From positions 34,120,255 through 34,184,254 of the forward strand of contig CM046877.1 in the NCBI GenBank assembly GCA_025667525.1: a stretch of DNA of 64,000 bases. Reading direction: 5' to 3'. The stretch comes from Glebionis coronaria (Eukaryota > Streptophyta > Magnoliopsida > Asterales > Asteraceae). Each line of letters starts with the position of its first letter. The stretch's first letter is position 1. The translations under genes and the position numbers were made by a program. Positions 57,486-64,000 of the stretch are shown piece by piece. Under the pieces are notes generated by a model. That model saw only the letters and a program-made list of their open reading frames with translations. It was not told where the DNA came from and ran no database searches.

Positions 57486-57834
57486 CGTGACTGGGATTCG
57501 ATCTCATGTTTGACTTCACGATCTGGAGTTTTAGGCAGCGTTTTAAGCAATTCTGAACAAGACCATTGTGTAAAAGGGTATCCTTAACAAATCCCAGCAC
57601 TAAAAATACATGTTTATCGCAACAATGAAAACCCTAAATCAAAAAATCTGGAAACTATGGTTGCTGTGTTAAAACATGAAATACGAGATGAATTTAATCA
57701 TAGATATGTTACCTAGGTTATGAAGCAATCAAGAGATAATCAATAAAACGTGGATCAAGATGAAGGTTGGAGGTTTTCAACAATGGCAGCAAGGTGTATT
57801 CTTTGTGTGTGTTTTGAATGCGACGGGAAGGAGA

Positions 57835-57870
57835 GGGGGGGGGGGGGGTTTGTTTTGTTGACTTGGTCAA
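57835..57870 (-). promoter_or_regulatory. Inverted W-box pair beside a 14-base C run (sense), spacer of E
   Basis: TTGACTTGGTCAA at 57858-57870 and a G run at 57835-57848 (plus strand), as in A. Confidence 0.4.
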
Positions 57871-58611
57871 AGTTTGATTCAAGCCCCTCCCATTTTTGCA
57901 AGATTTGCAAAACGGGTCCCCCTATTTTGTAAGTTTAAAAATGAGAGTACAAGTTATCTTGACACATGATAAACTTATTCCCCAAACACAAGCACAAGTA
58001 TTTTATGCCAAAGTGTTAATGACCTATCCAAAATATACTAAATTCACACATGGCACACATAGCGAAACTGAAGATGATGGGAAGCTAATATTTTCTGAGT
58101 AACCTGTTGAACGACCGAATTTGTTAACTTTAAAGAAATAATATTTGCTCCCCCTTAATCCCTGACCCGTTTTCTAATTAAAGAGCTGTAATCAAAGATA
58201 TTAGGGACACAACTATTAATGAGGACATTTGCCGATTAAGTGATTGTATAGAACGATTCTGGTGGAAATAAGATTTCTCTTATTTTAAACAAGATAAGTG
58301 CACTGAAACGTACACGAATTTGTGTTAGACCAAGTTATTAAGTAAACTTGGCCCCTTACAAGGTTTTAAAGTAAAAACCTTGCCCGAGAAACTTAATTCC
58401 CGTTGTGAGCCAACGTTTTCAAAAAGAAATACGTGACTTTAATATGAAAAGCGGGTTGCAGTCAAAAATAACTGCAAGCCATAATGGGCATGTTTTAAAA
58501 CTTGTACAACTTTTATACGGACTCTATTTATGGCGCCGTGTCAATAGTAATCGACATTTCTAAAGCCGTAAATATTACCGTACTAAAAGACATGCCCGAA
58601 ATTTGAAAAGA

Positions 58612-58715
58612 AAAAATATTTTTTGGTGTTTCTTGGTTTTATATTTTTTATGGTTTTTCTAGGTTTTATATTTTTTTATGGTTTTTGTTGGTTTTATATT
58701 TTTGTATTTTCTTTT
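58612..58715 (-). repeat. AT-rich tandem repeats just 3' of pol in element E
   Basis: About three copies of GGTTTTATATTTTT-type units. Confidence 0.65.
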
Positions 58716-58784
58716 GTGGTTTAAGTATGTACTATAATATACAAGATCACGATCAAAAGGATACTAGAGAATAGTTTACCAGTA

Positions 58785-61700
58785 CTATTCTTCAGACTCT
58801 TCTGCCAACTCCTTAAGTGTCGCTGGTGAAAATGATTTCATGCCTAATTTTTCGATCAAGAACTCGATGCGTGCTCGATCTAAGGCTTTGGTGAATATAT
58901 CTGCCAGCTGATACTCAGTGTTGACGAAGTATAATTCGATCACTCCATTTTCCACTTGCTCCTTGATGAAATGGTAGCGGATGTCAATGTGCTTTGCTCG
59001 AGAGTGTTGAACATAGTTGCAGCATAGAGCGATTGCACTTTTGTTATCACAGTACATCGGGATTTTGTTGAAACCAAGGCCGTAGTCAGTCAATTGTGAT
59101 CTCATCCAAAGAACTTGAGCACAGCAACCGGACATAGCTATGTATTCAGCCTCAGTACTTGATATCGCAGCGCTTTTCTGCCTTTTTGATGCCCAACTGA
59201 TAAGTCTATCTCCAAGGAGTTGCACACTGCCAGAAGTGCTACGTCTTGTATCTTGACACCCGGCATAATCTGCATCTGCATATGAAATTAATGCAATAGA
59301 AGAATCCTTCGGATACCACAGACCACGATTAAGTGTTCCTTTTAGATACCGAAAGATCCTTTTCACAACATGTAAGTGCTTTTCGGTAGGCCGAGCCTGA
59401 TACCGGGCACACATGCCTATAGCAAATTGCAAATCAGGCCTGCTAGCAGTCAGATAGAGAAGGGTGCCGATCATTCCACGGTAAAGTTTAGGATCGACAG
59501 CTATCCCTTCCTTATCTTCATCTAACTTGGATCGCTCCACCATTGGAGTATCCACGGGGTCACAGTTTTCAAAGTGATATTTCTTTAAGGATTCAAGAGC
59601 AAATTTGGATTGATTAATAAAGATGCCTCTGGGATTCTGAGAAATTTGCAACCCTAGAAAAAATGAAATTTTTCCCATCATCGACATCTTAAAGCGTGTG
59701 GACATAATTTTCTCAAAACGGTCAGACAAACGTTGATTAGTAGCAGCAAATATTATATCATCAACATAAATTTGTACCAGTATCATGTCGTTGTCCTCCT
59801 TGAGAATGAATAATGTGGGGTCCACTTTGCCTTTGGAGAAGCCTTTGGAGATGAGATACGTCGATAAGAGATCATACCACGCGCGTGGAGCCTGTTTCAA
59901 CCCGTAAAGAGCCTTCTTGAGCTTGTACACATGATTAGGATACTCTGAATTGACGAATCCATTCGGCTGGCTTACATAGACATCTTCCCTTAATTCACCA
60001 TTAAGAAATGCCGTCTTAACATCCATTTGGTAGACGATCATATTCATATGAGCATCATAAGCAAGGAATAGTCTAATTGCCTCCAAACGTGCAACCGGAG
60101 CAAAGGATTCTTCAAAATCGATACCCAAAGCTTGTTTGTAACCTCTAGCGACCAATCTAGCTTTGTTTTTCAGAACACTACCTAACTCATCAAGTTTAAC
60201 CTTGTATACCCACAACAGTGTCAAGATTTCCACGTTGCTGGGTAACGGAACTAATTCCCACACTTCAAGACGTTGGAATTCATTAAGTTCCTCTTGCATT
60301 GCTTCAATCCATGATGATTTGGTCATGGCTTGTTGCCAGTTTTTGGGTTCAGTGTCTGATAGAAATGCATCAAAATAGCAATATAATGCATGTTCTTGGA
60401 GTTGATGACGTGTTAAGACTGGTCGATCGATGTCACCAATAATATTTCGGATTGGGTGATCCTTTGTCCATTTAGTGTTGTGAGTTTCAATCCTTGGTGG
60501 ACGGGAGTGAACGATTGCAGGAGCTTCCTCTGAAGTAGACGCACCCGTAGGGTCATCAGGTATGTGTGAACCAAAGAAAGGAAGCTCTTGTAAGTGAGCG
60601 TATTCCAGATCGTGATCATATAATTCCTCTTCACCATCATTGGGAACGAGTGGGGGTGATGATTCAGGTGTTGTTTGAGAATTGGTAGGGGATGGTACAT
60701 CTTGATCAAGAGTAACAGTAGTTGCCTCGGATTCATTTCCATTATCTTGAGCAACAACTACGGGAATCGGAGCCACTGCTACGGGTACTGAAGAATCGTC
60801 ACTCTGTGGATCAAAGAATTCATCAAACATAGGTTGAAATAACTTATCCCACTCGGACCTTGTTGGTGGTATGAATGATGGAGAAGTAGGGTTGTTGGGA
60901 AGTAATCCGGAGCTGATTGTACCGGTTCCCATCTCGTGTAAAGCGGGTTCAGAGCTGTGTTGCTCAGAAGCCATCGCTGTCAGCTCATCAAAATCGACAT
61001 CCAAAGTTTCTACAATCTTGCCAAGACGACGGTTATAAATCCGGTAAGCCTTCTTTGCAGGTGAATAGCCAATGAAAATTCCAATATCAGCCTTCGGTTG
61101 AAGTTTTCCCAGATTTTCACTATTTGTATTTGGATAGCAAAGTGCACCAAATACATGAAGAAAGGAAATATCGGGTTTATGTCCATGAAGAAGCTCATAT
61201 GGAGTTTTACCATGACGTTTGCGAATGATTGAGCGGTTTTGGGTATAACATGCGGTTGCCACTGCTTCTGCCCATAAGAATAAAGGTGCATTCGCATAAA
61301 TCAACATAGTTCGAGCAGCTTCCATAAGTGTACGGTTACGTCTTTCAACGACACCATTTTGTTGTGGAGTGCGAGCCACAGATGTTTCATGAGAAATACC
61401 AACCTTTTCATAATAAGTGCGAAGAGTCTGATTAACGAACTCAGTGCCGTTATCAGTCCGAATGCGGCGAACAGTAGCATTACAACGTACTTGGATCATC
61501 TTTAAGAAGGTAATGATATACTCTGGTGCTTGATCCTTAGATGCTAAAAATTTTACCCATGTAAACCGTGAGAAATCATCCACTATGACGAGGATGTATT
61601 TTCTACCACTCACACTTGCTGTACGCATTGGCCCACAAAGATCCATGTGCAAAAGATATAGTGGTTCTTGGTTGGTGTCTTCTGCTTTAGGTTTGTAAGA

Positions 61701-62252
61701 TTTCTTGGTGCTTTTCCCCAATGAACATGCGGAACATAAATGATCCTTGTCGAACTTAAGTTTCGGAAGACCACGAACAAGTTCGTTTCTAGCCAAATGG
61801 TTAATAGCATCAAAGTTAAGATGAGATAACCGACGATGCCACAACCATGACTTGGTCTTCGATGCTTTGGAGAGTAAGCAAACAGGAGAGGCGGCCATCA
61901 TGTTTTGAATAGACAAAGTATATAGATTATCCCCTCGAGAACCCTTTAACAAATCATTTCCTGCAAGATCGCGAATGAAGCAAGTATGTTGTCGAAAGGC
62001 CACTTCAAGGTTAGAATCGCAGAATTGTCCTACTGAAAATAGATTGTGACCAAGTCCCTCTACATAGTAAACCCTTGAAATCGTGACATTCCCAATTTGA
62101 TATTCACCATAACCCATAATCTTTGCAATATGGTCGTTGCCGAATTTTACCGTTCCTAGAAACTTGCTGACGAAATTTTTGAGCATCGAGCGGTCTCCAG
62201 TCATATGTTTGGAGCACCCCGAGTCCAAATACCAAAGAATAATTTGGACGAC
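58785..62252 (-). CDS. Copia Pol of element E: protease, integrase, reverse transcriptase, RNase H
   Basis: Open from just after an AG (62253-62254) to a stop at 58785; numbering here is from the Asp codon side, with LDSGC as residues 1-5 (codon 1 is TTG at 62228). Protease DSG at 2-4; integrase zinc site H131, H136, C165, C168; catalytic D196, D259, E295 (35-residue spacing); C-terminal integrase block IGYS near 386; linker 430-570; RT with D736 ([10 protein letters not shown]) and YVDD 821-824; RNase H D985/D987, E1026, D1061. All key residues are present. There is no ATG at its start: it overlaps the end of Gag by 28 bp or more in another frame, so it must be joined to Gag by frameshifting or splicing. 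It cuts the polyprotein, copies RNA to DNA and inserts it. Confidence 0.9.
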   Translation of the reverse strand, partial: VVQIILWYLDSGCSKHMTGDRSMLKNFVSKFLGTVKFGNDHIAKIMGYGEYQIGNVTISRVYYVEGLGHNLFSVGQFCDSNLEVAFRQHTCFIRDLAGNDLLKGSRGDNLYTLSIQNMMAASPVCLLSKASKTKSWLWHRRLSHLNFDAINHLARNELVRGLPKLKFDKDHLCSACSLGKSTKKSYKPKAEDTNQEPLYLLHMDLCGPMRTASVSGRKYILVIVDDFSRFTWVKFLASKDQAPEYIITFLKMIQVRCNATVRRIRTDNGTEFVNQTLRTYYEKVGISHETSVARTPQQNGVVERRNRTLMEAARTMLIYANAPLFLWAEAVATACYTQNRSIIRKRHGKTPYELLHGHKPDISFLHVFGALCYPNTNSENLGKLQPKADIGIFIGYSPAKKAYRIYNRRLGKIVETLDVDFDELTAMASEQHSSEPALHEMGTGTISSGLLPNNPTSPSFIPPTRSEWDKLFQPMFDEFFDPQSDDSSVPVAVAPIPVVVAQDNGNESEATTVTLDQDVPSPTNSQTTPESSPPLVPNDGEEELYDHDLEYAHLQELPFFGSHIPDDPTGASTSEEAPAIVHSRPPRIETHNTKWTKDHPIRNIIGDIDRPVLTRHQLQEHALYCYFDAFLSDTEPKNWQQAMTKSSWIEAMQEELNEFQRLEVWELVPLPSNVEILTLLWVYKVKLDELGSVLKNKARLVARGYKQALGIDFEESFAPVARLEAIRLFLAYDAHMNMIVYQMDVKTAFLNGELREDVYVSQPNGFVNSEYPNHVYKLKKALYGLKQAPRAWYDLLSTYLISKGFSKGKVDPTLFILKEDNDMILVQIYVDDIIFAATNQRLSDRFEKIMSTRFKMSMMGKISFFLGLQISQNPRGIFINQSKFALESLKKYHFENCDPVDTPMVERSKLDEDKEGIAVDPKLYRGMIGTLLYLTASRPDLQFAIGMCARYQARPTEKHLHVVKRIFRYLKGTLNRGLWYPKDSSIALISYADADYAGCQDTRRSTSGSVQLLGDRLISWASKRQKSAAISSTEAEYIAMSGCCAQVLWMRSQLTDYGLGFNKIPMYCDNKSAIALCCNYVQHSRAKHIDIRYHFIKEQVENGVIELYFVNTEYQLADIFTKALDRARIEFLIEKLGMKSFSPATLKELAEESEE

Positions 62253-64000
62253 CTGAAAATTTTACCAAACATAGACGATGTATCGGATTCTAATTGTTCT
62301 TCTGAGTTAGCAGGTACAGATATAGTTATCTTAGATTTGCTATCAGACAAAACTTTAGGTTTCCAGATTTTCTTACTAGTGATTGGCTTAGATTCTAGTT
62401 GTCTAGTATTCTGAGGTACTTTGTGACTGGGGACATTACCACTGGTAGGCACATTAGTGGAGGCAGACCTAGTTAAAGGGCGCTTGTTCCTTTTCTTAGT
62501 GCTAGTGTTCCTATTTAAAGGACGCTTAGACCTAACTTCCGTGGATGTGATCCTAGTTAAAGGGCACGTAGTTCCATTTGCAGTAAAGGTCCTACCAGTG
62601 GGTTTCCATTGCCACCCAACGTGAGTAAATTTCTTACCTGTTGGCTTCCATTCAAGATTGTTCTTAATAGCATGCATTTCATTCACGTGATCAATAAGGC
62701 ATAAATCATGATGCTTAGAAAACATACATTCGTTACAATTCCAACATTTAGCATTAGAATTCACATTTTGCTTAGGTTTCCACTCATAAAGAGGACCTTT
62801 TGTCTTAGCTACATGATTCTTTTTATTTAAAACTGAAACAACGTTCCTAGGGTGCACTTCTACTTTCTTCTTCTCAGTCCTATTAGTGGAAGGCTTGATC
62901 CTATCTTTCTTTCCTCGAGATCCTTTAGCCTTAGTGGACACTTTTACTCCTGTAGAAGCCAAGGGAACATTAGTGACAGATTTTAAAGGTGCCTTGCTTG
63001 ATAGTGTCAATGACGGTTTTGCTCCTGGAGTCTTATTGAATGGAGTGACAGCAATGGGCTTATTATTAAGTAGTGCAGAACCTGGTGTACCTATGTATTG
63101 CAAATATGCTAGGCAATATTGAACTCGCTTAACATATTCATGAGCCGAATAATAGTCGCTACTTAAGGGATCTAAGGCATACAGATCGTCTAAAATATCC
63201 CTAAGAAGATCGACATGCTTAATGGCATTCCTCATATAATCATCATAGGTAACCTGGTTTCTCTTGTGAAGTGGATTCTTATAAAGCACTACTGACTTGG
63301 TTGTTGGAGCACTAGTGGACGGGGCAGAGTCAGTAGCTAAGTTATCAACAACTTCTTGTCGGGTGACGCGAAGTGTCTCCTTTAACTCGGCCAAAACCAT
63401 GTTTTTATCTATGAGCTGAATTTTTAGGTCAGAGGTTTCCTCACATTTCTTGTTCAGTTTGTCAATTAAAGACTTTCGCTCTGTCGCATTAAACGCGATG
63501 TGTTCTTCTATTGAACCAGAAATTTGTGAGTCTCCCTGCCTTACTTGTTCACGCTCTCCTAGTATAGAATTAATTCTTGTTTCTAGGACATGATTATTAG
63601 CCTCTGCAGCCTCTAGTTCCGTTTTTGTTTCTACTAATTCTCTCTTAAGTCTCATCATTTCATCTTCTAAATTTTGAACCATCTGAATCATCTTGTCACT
63701 TATCTCAACGGAGTTTCCACCTTCATTTAGTTTTGAAAGAGTTTCATTTATAGATTGATTCTCAATTTCAAGAGATATAGAATGTTGTTGAAGCTCGTTA
63801 AAACTTTTTGAAAGTGTATTATATGAATCCTGAAGCTTTAAAAATTCAGCGTTGGATTCATGACAAGAATGATTTTCTACAGTATTCACATGTTCAATAT
63901 TATTCACAGATTTATGCACATCATCACAAATATTCACATTAGATGAAATTTCACGAGTATATTGAGTAGTAACAACTTGCATCACTTCAAGGGACACCAT
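62201..64000 (-). CDS. Gag C-terminal half of element E (partial at right edge)
   Basis: 599 residues are visible, from an internal Met at 64000; the N-domain and CCHC knuckle (present in A) lie outside. Residues 1-230 are coiled-coil-prone with many Glu/Lys/Asn heptads. A basic region follows (330-410). The non-canonical finger is [16 protein letters not shown] (about 418-433), followed by two W-K-P-T-G-x-x-F repeats (about 447 and 465). A Thr/Ser-rich tail with repeated N-R-N-T-S-T-K runs to a stop at 62201. Copy A has the same parts but is broken. Expected role: particle assembly and RNA binding. Confidence 0.8.
   Translation of the reverse strand: MVSLEVMQVVTTQYTREISSNVNICDDVHKSVNNIEHVNTVENHSCHESNAEFLKLQDSYNTLSKSFNELQQHSISLEIENQSINETLSKLNEGGNSVEISDKMIQMVQNLEDEMMRLKRELVETKTELEAAEANNHVLETRINSILGEREQVRQGDSQISGSIEEHIAFNATERKSLIDKLNKKCEETSDLKIQLIDKNMVLAELKETLRVTRQEVVDNLATDSAPSTSAPTTKSVVLYKNPLHKRNQVTYDDYMRNAIKHVDLLRDILDDLYALDPLSSDYYSAHEYVKRVQYCLAYLQYIGTPGSALLNNKPIAVTPFNKTPGAKPSLTLSSKAPLKSVTNVPLASTGVKVSTKAKGSRGKKDRIKPSTNRTEKKKVEVHPRNVVSVLNKKNHVAKTKGPLYEWKPKQNVNSNAKCWNCNECMFSKHHDLCLIDHVNEMHAIKNNLEWKPTGKKFTHVGWQWKPTGRTFTANGTTCPLTRITSTEVRSKRPLNRNTSTKKRNKRPLTRSASTNVPTSGNVPSHKVPQNTRQLESKPITSKKIWKPKVLSDSKSKITISVPANSEEQLESDTSSMFGKIFRSSKLFFGIWTRGAPNI

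Larger units (their letters stand above)
56780..58784 (-). other. Spacer between pol and the small ORF in element E
   Basis: Colinear with 5573-7668 in A. It holds the 13-bp-type repeats (57050-57485), a W-box pair and 14-base C run (57835-57870), a conserved non-coding block (58130-58610) and AT-rich repeats after pol (58612-58715). No gene. Confidence 0.65.
49489..64000 (-). mobile_element. Giant copia element E (intact-looking, 3' 14.5 kb in window)
   Basis: Minus-strand copia element of the same family as A. Sense order from the right edge: Gag (62201-64000, partial), Pol (58785-62228), spacer with repeats, small repeat ORF (56498-56779), ORF3 (52048-56298), tail, polypurine tract (49789-49803), 3' LTR (49489-49788). 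Pol and ORF3 have no internal stop, unlike copy A. The 5' LTR and N-terminal Gag lie to the right. Predicted full length about 18.6 kb. Confidence 0.9.

Overview
The window reads as repeat-rich intergenic DNA from a flowering plant, most likely a member of the daisy family (Asteraceae). The reasons are the kind of Ty1/copia Gag and Pol proteins seen here (very long coiled-coil Gag with a second, non-canonical zinc finger and W-x-P-T-G repeats), a large third ORF after pol of a kind I know from Asteraceae repeats, the plant initiator-Met-type primer sites, and a CACTA/En-Spm transposase relic. I see no intact host gene, rRNA, tRNA or CRISPR array. Almost everything is LTR retrotransposon, inserted one inside another.

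Layout, left to right. (1) 1-4668, minus strand: element C, a copia element with a 399-bp 5' LTR (4270-4668). Its Gag-like ORF is followed directly by the pre-RT linker and RT, with protease and integrase missing. (2) 4669-28247, minus: element A, an old giant copia element with its 5' LTR at 27947-28247. Its gag and pol are broken by stops and frameshifts, and its third ORF is cut at 4668 by C. (3) 13883-25097, plus: element B, a Ty3/gypsy-like or LARD-like element inserted in A's gag with a TTAAC target duplication. It has nearly identical 2.9-kb LTRs and a 5.4-kb internal region with only coding relics. (4) 28248-31158: low-complexity host DNA with a gene relic that forms a long inverted duplication. 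(5) 31164-40710, minus: element F, complete with 1.6-kb LTRs and a CCGTG target duplication. It has no pol but carries three unusual ORFs, and a repeated GGTACC-type hairpin module sits in both LTRs and ahead of each ORF. (6) 40716-42887: a CACTA transposase relic. (7) 42888-49488, plus: element D, a copia element with the same LTR family as C, a giant 1279-residue Gag ORF and a broken pol. (8) 49489-64000 and beyond, minus: element E, a younger copy of the same giant copia family as A. It has an intact-looking Pol, an intact third ORF of about 1416 residues, a polypurine tract and a 3' LTR, and it is inserted in D's integrase region.

Combining A (5' half) and E (3' half) gives a family length near 18.6 kb with LTRs of only 300 bp. 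The order is LTR, long leader with 12-13-bp repeats, gag, pol, 2.5-kb spacer with repeats and a possible internal promoter, small repeat-peptide ORF, ORF3, 2.2-kb tail, LTR. C/D and A/E have different LTR sequences but colinear leaders, the same odd primer site and the same hairpin-TATA-hairpin layout, so they look like sister lineages. All statements on identity come from reading by eye; no alignment or database search was run.
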